Below are positions 53,880 through 64,000 of a stretch of DNA of 64,000 nucleotides, in pieces. Numbering within the stretch: position 1 is the first letter of the stretch; each line of letters starts with the position of its first letter. The DNA is from Actinomucor elegans (lineage: Eukaryota; Mucoromycota; Mucoromycetes; Mucorales; Mucoraceae): contig JAMSLZ010000002.1 in assembly GCA_026027325.1 (NCBI GenBank), forward strand, positions 3,639,541-3,703,540. Direction: 5' to 3'. Position numbers and translations under genes: made by a program. The notes under the pieces were generated by a model. The model was not told where the DNA came from and ran no database searches. It saw only the letters and a program-made list of their open reading frames with translations.

Positions 53880-54146
53880 ATAATAAAAAATGTTGAATCC
53901 GAAGTAGCTAAAGACCAAAGATTCACGTAATAATAATAATAAGACTTGTATATGTAATCAGATTACTGATTGGTAATAAGATAGTTATTCATTCTTTATT
54001 TCGATCATAAAATGAAGGTGTATTTATATTAGTTAAAGGTCTTATGTTTAACCGATTGACAGGTACTGCTGAGAATGAATGAATGAAACAATAATTCATG
54101 TTTAGCCGATTACTTGCAAGTTACGGTAGAATTAGTTTATACAAGT

Positions 54147-54652
54147 TGTTGTAAACGCTCATAATTATATTAATAAGAGAATACTGTACAGATAGAAAAT
54201 CGTATAGATATCCTTATATATAGCTGCAGAAGTGTATAAAGCATTATTACCAAGAACCAGAATGTAAATGACTGTATTTGATTATGTTAAAATATCTTTA
54301 TTTATATATCACTCTGAGCAAGTAGACGCTAATTGATAAATACTATCTCTCACACCAAATATTACATTCAATACTATTACCTTTGGATATATTGATCCCG
54401 ACACTCCTCGCCGCTAATCTTGGTTCGCTCATTTGGTTATTATCCCTGGTCTTCTTTATACGCAGTCCAACCTTGTTCCTGGCAAATCGTAATATGAATT
54501 TAGAATCAAGTACCGATCGAGAAAAAGTATATAAGAGATGCGTTTTATCACCTTTTGACCAGTGAATCAATTCTTGATCTATAATAAAAAACTATCCACA
54601 GTTTTAAAAGTATTTCTATCTTCCAAAATCTTTATCTACAACCTTTACAACA
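54147..54652 (+). mobile_element. Solo LTR-G (distal copy)
   Basis: Duplicate of 40485-40990, flanked by CAAGT. Confidence 0.92.
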
Positions 54653-54788
54653 CAAGTAAACGTACTGTTCTTGTATTGGTTCTTGTATTATTACTGATGA
54701 GTAATGTTAATGACAAGTGATGATGAATCGATCTAGAAGCTTAATTGATTATGCGTGATTGCTTGATTGGTGAAACCTGTTTGTCGGG

Positions 54789-55080
54789 TCAATCAGTTAC
54801 GCAGTTGTTAGATAGCTTTAATTGAGACATGTCGTATGTATAGCCTGTGAATATAAGCGTGTATACGACAAAAAATAAGGTATTGGTTACCTTTCAGCAC
54901 ATGTTTGGTGTTCAATTGGCAATGTTGTATGAAGTAAGAGATGATTAATGGATACGTCACATAGATAGTTACTTTTGTGCCAGAATCAATTGCTTTACTC
55001 TCCAGAGTAATGTTTTTGCCAACAATTTTAAATTTGGGGTTGGCGATAATTTTTGCGTCTGTTAATGCGCCATAGAACAT
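54789..55080 (-). CDS. Small two-exon gene, 81-aa protein (distal copy)
   Basis: Exons 54891-55080 and 54789-54844; intron 54845-54890. Identical to the gene at 41127-41418. Confidence 0.45.
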
Positions 55081-55734
55081 TTTGAAAAAAGAGATACTGT
55101 AGATAATGTAGAACAGATAATTTAACTTTTCTTATCGTTTATATATTTATGATCTTGTTTCACGAAAATCGAAAAATATTGTTGTTGTTATATCGAATAT
55201 AATAAAGACTGTAAAAATAACCAGACTGATAAAAATGAATTGATTTATTAAAACATTAAAATGATGAGCTATTTATACAAAATTGAAATTCGGATTTAAC
55301 ATACTATTATAGACAATTGAGTTAGTTAAAGACTGCGCTCATGGAGTTAACAAGGATTTATAGTAATCCATTATAGTACGACTTTATATTCGGTGATAGA
55401 TAGTTTATGAAGGTTAGTTGCACTAAGCATTGATTTCCATATATATCTCTTAATCGACATTACAAAGCTGTCAAAGTACAAGCAGAGTATAAGCAACGTC
55501 GAACATTGACCTGATTGGGGACTGACACTGAACAAGTCATGTTTACAACAGATATAAGATTATGACAGGGTTAACATTATAGTTAGAAATATGAAAAAAA
55601 GAGAGTAAAATTTTAATAACTAATAAGCACAAAAGGATATATACTGTTTGAAATATATAGAAGAACATTTAGTATTACAGAAATATGTTCAAAATAGTAC
55701 AATATATAAAAAAATTAGGAAATAATAGATTTTT

Positions 55735-56013
55735 TTGAATACAAATAATAATATAAATAAATTTTATTCTAAAATAGAACAAGTAACCAACATTTTATTT
55801 ATGGATAAAAAGGCAACATTATATTTATGCCTTGATTTTTTAGGAAAGTTAAAAATATTAAGTAGTTGTAAATGTTTATCTTGTCCTATTTTTAGACTTC
55901 CATTGCGTTTAATCACATTGAGAAATCTAAAAACAACTTCCTTGGCATCTAATTCTTGGCATGATATTTTGGAAAATATAAAAGTATCTATAATATTTGA
56001 GAATTATTTTTAA
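55735..56013 (+). CDS. Small Cys-containing ORF of element B2
   Basis: As in B1, with the same T7-TGA break upstream. Confidence 0.33.
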   Translation: MNTNNNINKFYSKIEQVTNILFMDKKATLYLCLDFLGKLKILSSCKCLSCPIFRLPLRLITLRNLKTTSLASNSWHDILENIKVSIIFENYF

Positions 56014-56035
56014 AATAACATCAATATTATATTTA

Positions 56036-56404
56036 ATGGAAAAAATCTATTATTATGCTGTGGTTTTAACTCTAAATCCTGAAAAAAAAGATGTCAAGAA
56101 TAAATCATCCGAAATATTAAACAAGAAAATACTGCAATGGGTTGGAAATATAAAAAATATTGATAAAATTTTATATAGTGGTCCTTTCTATGATGTTGGT
56201 GAAAACAATACAAATATCCATGCCAATTTAGTGATAAAAACAATTTTAGATGATAACGAAAAAGTTAGAAATGAATATTTCAAATCCTGGTGTTTAAGAA
56301 AAGGATATGTTAGTATTAAAGAAATTTATAATTTTAAATCATGGTTAGATTATGCAAAAAGAAATCATAAGTTCTTGGAAAATATAGAAAATATTAAAAA
56401 TTGA
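56036..56404 (+). CDS. Putative HUH (CRESS Rep-like) endonuclease, element B2
   Basis: 122 aa, identical to the B1 protein. Confidence 0.45.
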   Translation: MEKIYYYAVVLTLNPEKKDVKNKSSEILNKKILQWVGNIKNIDKILYSGPFYDVGENNTNIHANLVIKTILDDNEKVRNEYFKSWCLRKGYVSIKEIYNFKSWLDYAKRNHKFLENIENIKN

Positions 56405-56494
56405 ATTTTCATATATAAATAAAAGTTTATTAAATATAGAAAATATTAAAAATTGAATTTCTCTTTATATAAAAATACATCATTTTATTTGTTT

Positions 56495-57930
56495 ATGAAC
56501 ACTCATATAGACTTATTAATTGAAAATGAATACAGAAATATTTACAATAGGTATTGGAAATTTATGAAAAATGAATATATATATAAAGTTGAATTGAAAT
56601 ATCATAGATCTAAAATAACGAGTATACCAAATATTGATAGAATTAAAAAAATATATATATTAAATTAGGAAGTATTGCTCCATTTGTATTTTTGACAGAT
56701 TTATGTAACAATATAAAACTACCAGGTCCATATATAACAGCAGATAAAGTATTGATATTATTAGAACATTTATTAAATGGAAAATCTATAAATGAAATGG
56801 AAATGTATATTCCATCTACTAGTTTTTATAAATTATATCAATCATTATATATAAATAATTATGATTTATTGGAAAAATGGATAAATAATAAATTAGAAAA
56901 ATGTTTTTCTACACATACATTGAGATTACTTTGTGCTAAGAAATTTAATCCAATGATGTTAGATAATGTAACATTACTAATTGATGGTCACCATAATCGT
57001 ATAACATATCAAGATATTAATCTAGATAAAAAAGAGTTATTCTCGTATAAATTAAAAAGAAATGGATTAAATACACAATTTATTATAGATATTAATAGAA
57101 TATGTGTTTATATATCTGATTCCTTACCTTGTAGAAATAATACTGATGATAAAATGCTTTTAGACATAAATATCAATAAGTTTTATAATGAAATAGATTG
57201 TATATGTTTTGATGGATTATATGAAAACACAGTAAAAGAATTTATAGAAAAATTTAGTAATATTGGATTTAATATATCCTTGAAAAATTTTTGCTATCCT
57301 ATAAAAAAAGATAAAGGAGTTGAATTAACCATAGATGAAAAAAAATTCAATGAAGAATTAGGTGGATTAAGGTCAAAAATAGAAAAATATTTTGCAGAAT
57401 TAGGTAGTATTTTTAAAAGATTTAGTGGACAAAATAAGATTAGAATAACAGATAATAAGACATATAATATACAGCTAAAATTAGCAATAGTATTACTGAA
57501 CATAAAATATTTTACAGAGTTATTTGGAATTGAAGAAAATGCCCATTACAACAAATGGCTAAATGATAATTTTGATTATTATTATAAAAATAATATTGAA
57601 ATGAATAAAGAAGTAACATTAAAAACACAATATAAAATAGAAAATATCGTTGATATAAAATCATTACAAAATCAATTTTTAAATAATTTAAATATAAATG
57701 AAGTGAATATAGATATTATGGATCAAATGGAGGAAGATATCACTAGTAATAATGATCAAAATATATATGAAATACAATATATAATTAAACACAAAAAAGT
57801 AAAGAACTTATATGAATATTTTGTAAAATGGAAAAAGTATGGTAAAGAACATAATTCATGGGTAAAAGAAAAAGATTTTACATCACATGATACTATTTTG
57901 AATTATTGGAAATCAATAGAAAATAATTAA
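56495..57930 (+). pseudogene. DDE transposase-chromodomain gene of B2, frameshifted
   Basis: An A7 run near 56645-56651 replaces the A8 found in B1, B3 and Bm. Translation from the ATG ends at 56668 and the rest (from ~56669) is open in the next frame to 57930. The DDE core and chromodomain remain in the second piece. A homopolymer sequencing error cannot be excluded. Confidence 0.88.
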
Positions 57931-58162
57931 TCAATTAATAAGAAGAACATTTAGTATTACAGAAATATGTTCAAAATAGTACAATATATAAAAAAATTAG
58001 GAAATAATAGATTTTTTTGAATACAAATAATAATATAAATAAATTTTATTCTAAAATAGAACAAGTAACCAACATTTTATTTATGGATAAAAAGGCAACA
58101 TTATATTTATGCCTTGATTTTTTAGGAAAGTTAAAAATATTAAGTAGTTGTAAATGTTTATC

Positions 58163-58984
58163 TATATATATAAAAAATTAGGAGTGTAATAGGGATTAGA
58201 ATTACGGTTAAGAATATGATTAGGAACAGACGATAATTAGATGTTACAAATAGAATTATAAATGGGTTTATTCAAGATAAGATAAAATTAACATTAATAA
58301 CAGGAAATAAAATAAACTTAGAAAGACATACATATATAGGATTAAAAAATAAGAAAAGGGTTAAAAAAAAAAAAAAAAAAAAACGAAAGAACAGGATTAA
58401 TATTAGAATTATAGACAGAAATTATATATGATTAGAGTAAGAATATAAATAAGACGTAAGATGATAGATAAATTAAAATTAAGAGAATGATTAAACAAGC
58501 TTAGAAATAGGATTAAACTTAGGAATATGTTAAAAATGAACAAAAAATAAGGAGAAGAACATAATTAAAATAAGATTAATATAAGGGTTAAAGATAACAT
58601 TAAGATAAACTTAGTAAAATAGAGAAATATAATAATAAAAAATATTAAGGTTAAAGGTTAGACATATAATGTGGATTAATATTAGAGAAAGAAATACGAT
58701 TAATATTAAGACAGCAATTAAAATAGAGTTAGGGAACACAAAAGAATTAGACATAAAATTTAAGATTAGACAAGAGAATAGGATTAGGAGAATACATAAT
58801 TTAGTCTTAATATAAGATTACGATTTGAAATTAGATTAGGATAAATATCAGGATTAGGAGAATAACTAGGATTAGTGTTTAAACTAAGGTAAAGGTTAGG
58901 AGAAAGATTAAGAGTACGATTACAGTCAGAGTTTAGGTCAGAATTAGAGTTAGACAGTACAAAGACGGTCAAGAATTAGAGTTA
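58163..58984. repeat. Degenerate telomere-like subtelomeric DNA
   Basis: No gene. The plus strand is purine-rich and cytosine-poor, built from drifting forms of the telomere word (ATTAGGA, GGATTAGA, AGGTTAGG, GATTAAG). A 20-nt A run lies near 58365. Polarity matches the terminal telomere. Confidence 0.7.
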
Positions 58985-59608
58985 GGGTAGTACCCTGAGG
59001 GCTAGGGCTAGGGTTTGCACAAGGCATACCTCAGGTTTATAACACTCGTAAGCTGAGAGAGCTAATCACACCACATGAGAAAGGGTAGTACCCTGAGGGC
59101 TAGGGCTAGGGTTTGCACAAGGCATACCTCAGGTTTATAACACTCGTAAGCTGAGAGAGCTAATCACACCACATGAGAAAGGGTAATACCCGGGCTAGGG
59201 CTAGGGCTAACCCTAGGGTTTACGCTAGGGATACCTTAGGTCAATAAAACCTAGGGCTAAGAGAGAGCTGACTACACCACAAAGGCTAAGGGGTAATACC
59301 CGGGCTAGGGCTAGGGCTAACCCTAGGGTTTACGCTAGGGATACCTTAGGTCAATAAAACCTAGGGCTAAGAGAGAGCTGACTACACCACAAAGGCTAAG
59401 GGGTAATACCCGGGCTAGGGCTAGGGCTAACCCTAGGGTTTACGCTAGGGATACCTTAGGTCAATAAAACCTAGGGCTAAGAGAGAGCTGACTACACCAC
59501 AAAGGCTAAGGGGTAGTACCCTGAGGGCTAGGGCTAGGGTTTGCACAAGGCATACCTCAGGTTTATAGCACTCGTAAGCTGAGAGAGCTAATCACACCAC
59601 ATGAGAAA
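58985..59608. repeat. Subtelomeric satellite, six units in the order A-A-B-B-B-A
   Basis: A units are 98 bp (58985, 59083, 59511). B units are 110 bp (59181, 59291, 59401). All start GGGTA(G/A)TACC. Both types contain telomere-variant runs (GGGCTAGGGCTAGGG) and share the end GAGAGAGCT..CACCACA. Within each type units are nearly identical. The B units also hold GGGCTAACCCTAGGG, an inverted telomere junction. Confidence 0.93.
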
Positions 59609-59758
59609 GGGTTTACCTTCAGAGATAGGGTTAGGGCTAGAAACAGGGATACCTTAAAGTTGAAATATATTTGACTTGGGAATGATGTAAAATAAGCAAT
59701 ATTAAGCCTAAAGCTAGAGGTAATGAAAAAGACACTCCAAAATTACTTAAGGCTATAG
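59609..59758. other. Short unassigned segment after the satellite
   Basis: Begins with a degenerate satellite fragment (GATAGGGTTAGGGCTAG), then AT-rich sequence without an ORF. Confidence 0.4.
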
Positions 59759-59929
59759 TGTTGTAAACATGACTTGTTCAGTTTCCGTCTCCAATCAGGT
59801 CAACGTTCGACAATGCTTATACTCAGCTTGCGCTTTGACAGCTTTGTAACGTCGGTTAAAAGATATATATGGAAATCAATGCTTAGTGCAACTAACCTTC
59901 ATAAACTATCTATCATCGAAGATAAGTCG
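59759..59929. mobile_element. LTR-I fragment (inverted relative to 41518-41887)
   Basis: Starts TGTTGTAAACATGACTTG and matches the complement of 41887 back to ~41715, with about ten differences. Cut at 59929 by LTR-S. Confidence 0.65.
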
Positions 59930-60078
59930 TGCGGTAAAATTAAGATAAAAGCAGGTAGTAAGTCGATTATAACTTGGTTATAGTTCATTCAACTTAAATT
60001 TATTAATTCTTTCTAACTAGTTCTTCTAGCTTGTATTTATACTCGTTGAATTGTGGCTGAAGGTTATATGCTTGTATT
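59930..60078 (-). mobile_element. LTR-S fragment
   Basis: Starts TGCGGTAAAATTAAG and follows LTR-S for ~145 bp to GAAGGTTAT, then breaks off. More diverged than the other LTR-S copies. Confidence 0.75.
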
Positions 60079-60639
60079 TATGAAAATAGTATTAATTGTA
60101 TTAAATAATATACTTTTAACATTTTTTATTTTGTAAAAAAATCTTGTGAATTAAAATGTTTCTCAAAAATATTGACCTAAAATATAACATGCTTATTAAA
60201 TTAAAATCGCGTATTTTGATTAGCCTTGAAGAGTTGGACCTGCAATATGGCAAAAGCTTACTTTTGGTAGCACCATGGCTCGGATCCAAGGATGAATGCT
60301 ACAAACGACGTTGGTAGTAGCAATAAGGCAACCGGCAGAAGAAACACCCTATCTGAAGTTAACATTGCTTGGATTATTAAAAAAAAAAACTAATTATGGA
60401 ATACGACAACAGAAGCATTACTACATTGTTGGTAGAAAATGGTACCCATGGGTTTGCTTGGGGACCGAGGAATTGGATAGTATACATGACGGTGTACCAA
60501 TGCGTTAGTAGCCTATTTAGAATCAACAGAACACTAACCTGGTAATGAAGGACTGAAAAATATCGACAAGTTTTGTACAGGCGGTGAATTCATTGATGTT
60601 ACTGTGGTAAAAATATAGGAAAACATAGAAAAAATCTAC
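60079..60639. other. Unassigned AT-rich stretch
   Basis: No convincing gene. A 70-codon open frame at 60296-60508 runs through an A-rich region and resembles nothing recognised. Confidence 0.4.
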
Positions 60640-60800
60640 TACACCTTGGTTAAAAAGTTTATTCAACTTGACTTCAATTGGTTCATACTAACTTTTGTTT
60701 CGAAGTTGTATTTTTACTTGTTGGATTGTGGCTAATAGTTATTCACTTGTGCTCGCATTAGGAGTTCAAGAAGAGCGCATCTCTTATAGAATAGAGACCT
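60640..60800 (-). mobile_element. Highly diverged LTR-S relic
   Basis: Alignable by eye with LTR-S (TTGGTTAAAAAGTTTATTCAACTT.., TTTTTACTTGTTGGATTGTGGCT, ATTCACTTGTG, GCATCTCTTA) at perhaps 75% identity. This is an older stratum of the same family. Confidence 0.55.
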
Positions 60801-61495
60801 ACATTACATATCATTAGTAATTAATATATATATTATAATTAGTTTCATATTATTAAATAAAAATTATATAGTTTTCTTTATTTATCAAGTTGTAAGTTGC
60901 TAAAAAACTTACGACGTGCTTTTTAATCAATTTTAAAAGAAAAACATTGTCGCACAATAGGGTTGTGCTGAACTAAGATCTCGCACATAATAAGTTCCGT
61001 CTTAAAACATAATCATCATCATAATGTACTCCATTAACAAATATATCTCAGCAACCGTCTTGTACAAACAATATAATTCTGCATCCGAGGTCTTTGTATA
61101 TACTACTAATTATATACCCGACAATAATATATATAGAGCCTGATTTTATATCTAAAGAAGTTCAGTTAACTAAGAATCATCTTTTACCTTTCTACACAAT
61201 AAACCATTAGAAGGATTTTAATTGTATTCTTATAACGTTTTTATATATTTTTTATAACAAGGGTTTCGATATGGTGTGAATATTATGAAAAAAAAAGTTT
61301 AATTGTATTGAAAAGTAATATAAAAGTTTAATCGTTATAAGTTTTGCATAATTATTGCAATTTCTTATTTTTACGTTAATTACCAAACTTTCAAAAATTA
61401 CAATAAAAAGGTGTTATAACAAAAAAAATTATAATTACAAAAAACACTGTTTAATTTAAAAACTAATTTTAATTTTTTTATTTTTAACGTTGCTC
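60801..61495. repeat. Inverted copy of the Gypsy-4 AT-rich leader, split by LTR-H
   Basis: The reverse complement matches 38558-38955 (..TTTATCAAGTTGTAAGTTGC.., AAAACATTGTCGCAC.., the T-rich tract and AACGTTGCTC) apart from the 296-bp insertion at 60964. Confidence 0.8.
60964..61259. mobile_element. Solo LTR of a further family (LTR-H, 296 bp)
   Basis: Starts TGTGCTGAAC, ends TTTATAACA, with target duplication AGGGT (60959-60963, 61260-61264). The empty site is seen in the homologous sequence at ~38795 (CCCTGTTGTGCG region). Confidence 0.85.
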
Positions 61496-61690
61496 AGAGG
61501 CTATTGTATAAACAATAAATTAAGGATTATCAATATTATCTTTGAGGAACAAACTACTCCACTACAATGTGTCATGGATTTTCACAACCCAAGAAAATCA
61601 AGATACAACACCCACAGTCCAGAAGGTTACAATTTGCTTAAGTTCCTATGTCAGACACCCCCACTGACCGTTTTCAATAGTTATTGATAC
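61496..61690 (+). other. Possible retroelement coding fragment
   Basis: An open frame (..NIIFEEQTTPLQCVMDFHNPRKSRYNTHSPEGYNLLKFLCQ in part) with normal amino-acid composition in an otherwise AT-rich area. It could be a pol or host exon remnant; no family is recognised. Confidence 0.25.
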
Positions 61691-62196
61691 TGTTGTAAAG
61701 GTGGTAGATAAAGATTTTGGAAGATAGAAATACTTTTAAAACTGTGGATAGTTTTTTATTAGAGATCAAGAATTGATTAACTGGTCAAAAGGTGATAAAA
61801 CGCATCTCTTATATACTTTTTCTCGATCGGTACTTGATTCTAAATTCACATTACGATTTGCCAGGAACAAGGTTGGACTGCGTATAAAGAAGACCAGGGA
61901 TAATAACCAAATGAGCGGACCAAGATTAGCGGCGAGGAGTGTCGGGATCAATATATCCAAAGGTAATAGTATTGAATGTAATATTTGGTGTGAGAGATAG
62001 TATTTATCAATTAGCGTCTACTTGCTCAGAGTGATATACAAATAAAGATATTTTAACATAATCAAATACAGTCATTTACATTCTGGTTCTTGGTAATAAT
62101 GCTTTATACACTTCTGCAGCTATATATAAGGATATCTATACGATTTTCTATCTGTACAGTATTCTCTTATTAATATAATTATGAGCGTTTACAACA
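61691..62196 (-). mobile_element. Solo LTR-G nearest the telomere
   Basis: 506 bp with target duplication GATAC (61686-61690, 62197-62201). It carries two private changes (TTCACATTACG, GATATACAAAT). Confidence 0.95.
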
Positions 62197-62201
62197 GATA
62201 C

Positions 62202-63892
62202 AATTAATTAATTAAGGATACGCTTTATATATATATTTATAAAAATAATATAATGGGAGTATCTAAAAGATGGTATAAACAATATGAGGATATAGATAGA
62301 TCCTCATTAGATAGAAAGTTAAATGAAGAGTAAATTATAAATAAAGATATAATAATAATAATAGGCTAAAAATTAAATTAAAAATAGAAGAAGACACAAA
62401 TAAGAAATAGGATAAGATTATGGATAAGAATAAAATTACGTTAACATTAAATAGAAATAGGAAGAATAATACAGATAATATGAGGACAGAATTAGGAAAA
62501 AATTTAAAATTAAGATGAGGATTAGAGATATGCACAGTGAGACGAATAATAGTAAAGTTAGGACTAAAATCAAGATAAGATAGGAATAAAATAAAAATAA
62601 AGAAAAGAATAGAGATGAATTAAGAGCAATGATAAAAACAAGAACAGAATTAAGATTAAGAATAAGGATAATATTAATGAGGGAATAATGACAGGATAGA
62701 ATGACAGTTAGGGTCAGAGAAGGACATAGAAATAGGATCAAATTAGGACAAATATAAGGAAAAGATTAGGATTAGGATAAATGAGAAGAATACATTAGGG
62801 CAAGAACAAGGCTAATAATGGGAATAGAAATACGGACAGGAATATAATAAAAGCTAGGATCAAAAAATAGAGACAGGAATGATTTTAAAACAAATATAGC
62901 GATAAGACCAGGATGAGGGGCAAAAATAAGCATAGAACTAAGATTAAATGAGGACAATGAATAGGAATACGGGTAAGAATATAATTAGGAATAGAAATAA
63001 GATAAAGGGAACAGATAAATATAAATTAGAAACAGCGATAAAAAGATGGTTAATATTATGTACAGGATAAGGGTTAAAGATAGGAACATGAATATGATTA
63101 TGAAAGAAAGAAAGAAAAAAAGAAAGAAAAAAAAAAAGAAAGAAAAAAAAATATTAAAAAAAAAAAAATAATATTAGGGTAACGATATGATAATGAAGGT
63201 TAGGATTAAGACAAAAATTACGAATAAAATTAGGTTCAAGACATGATCAATATTAAGAGAAGAGTAAATGAAAATTAACGTTAAGATTAATAATAGAACA
63301 GAAACAAGAATAAAGATATGAATATGATTACAATTAGATTGGTCACAAAGTCAAAGTTAAAAGTAAGAATAGATTGAATAATATATTAGAATAAATTAAA
63401 TAATATATTAGAATAAATTAAAAAATAAGGGATAGAATAAGATTAATGAAAAGATTAGAACTATGATAATAATTAGGGATTAGAATGAGTACAAGAATAG
63501 AAATAAGCATAAAATTATGAACTAATAATTGGAGTAAATAGGAAAATAATATCATAAGTAGAGGAATAAGATACGAATAATAATAAAAAATAAGATAAGA
63601 AATAGGAATAGAAACAGAATAAGAAACAAGGATTAAAGATAAGGATATAATTAAGGATAATAAACAGGAAAAGGATAAAGTTAGAATTAAACAAGGATAG
63701 GATTAGGAATAGAATTAGGAATAACAAAGAACTAATAGGAGAGATAAATCAAGGTTAAAATTAGAATAACATTTAGGGTTCAAATCAGGATAATATTAGG
63801 TTAGTATTAGGATTAGGCTTAGAATCGGAGTTATGATTAGACTATAGTTAGGGCAAGGATCAGGATAAGGATCAGGATCAGGACCAGGAGCA
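62202..63892. repeat. Degenerate telomere-like DNA adjoining the telomere
   Basis: No gene; open frames on the minus strand here are low-complexity Leu/Ile/Phe/Ser strings. The plus strand is almost free of cytosine and made of drifting TTAGGG-like words (AGGATTAGG, GGATAAGG, AAATTAGG), approaching TTAGGG towards the right. It also has AAAGAAAG and long A runs at 63100-63170. Confidence 0.75.
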
Positions 63893-64000
63893 GGGTTAGG
63901 GTTAGGGTTAGGGTAGGTTAGGGTTAGGGTTAGGGTTAGGGTTAGGGTTAGGTTAGGGTTAGGGTTAGGGTTAGGGTTAGGGTTAGGTTAGGGTTAGGGT
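63893..64000 (+). repeat. Telomere, (TTAGGG)n, chromosome end
   Basis: About 18 repeats of TTAGGG read 5' to 3' towards the window edge, the orientation expected of the G-rich strand at a right chromosome end. A few units have lost bases (GGGTAGG, TTAGGTTAGGG). Confidence 0.97.

Larger units (their letters stand above)
50672..55659. repeat. Tandem-duplication block, distal copy
   Basis: Second copy of 37011-41996, in the same order: element A right loop remainder and outer arm (50672-50886), truncated LTR-G, Gypsy-4 gag relic, AT-rich leader, protease fragment, two LTR-G copies, two-exon gene, LTR-I. It has no insertion of its own. Confidence 0.93.
55660..58162 (+). mobile_element. Element B2, frameshifted copy
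   Basis: 2503 bp, one base shorter than B1 and B3. Ends match the family (GAAGAACATTTA, TAAATGTTTATC) with direct repeats at 55660-55880 and 57942-58162. Flanks ATA and TAT do not match, so the right flank has been exchanged with the degenerate telomere-like DNA that follows. Confidence 0.9.

Noticed and set aside
58985..59608. CRISPR-like array
   Set aside because: Units are whole tandem repeats of 98 or 110 bp with no unique spacers, in a eukaryotic subtelomere.
60296..60508. A 70-codon ORF near the telomere
   Set aside because: It runs through an A-rich tract in debris between LTR fragments, with no homologue or motif recognised.
62335..63727. Minus-strand Leu/Ile/Phe-rich open frames resembling membrane proteins
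   Set aside because: They are translations of pyrimidine-rich degenerate telomere DNA, without starts, domains or codon structure.

Overview
The window is the end of a eukaryotic chromosome, most likely a fungus. The last ~110 bp are (TTAGGG)n running outward to the right edge. Short spliceosomal introns (46 to 74 nt, GT..AG) can be read in two genes. Nearly everything else is mobile DNA typical of fungal subtelomeres: Ty3/gypsy chromoviruses, solo LTRs and transposase elements. An early-diverging lineage (Mucoromycota-like) is only a guess. Labels such as Gypsy-1, LTR-S, element A and element B are mine.

Layout. 1-331: 5' end of a host-type gene with three exons. 471-2047: tandem ~404-bp array of a small membrane-protein ORF. 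2048-3610: old rearranged sequence with an LTR-S and a truncated LTR-G. 3818-17943: a nested stack. An old Gypsy-3 relic is split by a solo LTR-S (TSD GTAAC) and by full-length Gypsy-2 (TSD GGAGG). Gypsy-2 is itself split by Gypsy-1 copy 1 (TSD GTATG) and a solo LTR-G (TSD ATGGT). 17944-28613: Gypsy-1 copy 2 with an intact 1745-aa gag-pol, carrying element A1 in its 3' untranslated region (TSD AGT). 28614-32314: a Gypsy-1 gag relic carrying element B3. 32315-37225: element A2, whose right-hand terminal loop contains element B1. 37011-41996 and 50672-55659 are near-identical ~5-kb blocks of a tandem duplication, separated by element Bm, which is split by the young retrotransposon Gypsy-G (44043-50208, TSD GAAGT). 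55660-58162: element B2. 58163-64000: degenerate telomere-like DNA, an A-A-B-B-B-A satellite with GGGCTA motifs, more LTR debris, then the telomere.

The most interesting content is two related transposon families, A and B. Each encodes a DDE transposase fused to a C-terminal chromodomain, and each has a second ORF that looks like a replication initiator. In B it is a ~122-aa protein with the order of motifs of an HUH/CRESS-type Rep nuclease; in A it is a 556-aa protein with weaker Rep_trans-like motifs. Element A ends in ~424-bp inverted repeats laid out as arm (67) - loop (148) - arm' (67) - D (~142). This resembles a parvovirus-style hairpin ITR, and the loop occurs in both orientations. 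Element B is bounded by 221-bp direct repeats, each of which carries the element's inverted terminal motif at both its own ends. Both families appear to make 3-bp target duplications. Together this suggests DNA transposons combining DDE cut-and-paste integration, chromodomain targeting and Rep-dependent DNA replication. This is inference from sequence and has not been checked by homology search.

The three gypsy elements with readable pol 3' ends also end in chromodomains, so five distinct element families here share that module. The relative order of many insertions can be read from the nesting and target-site duplications.
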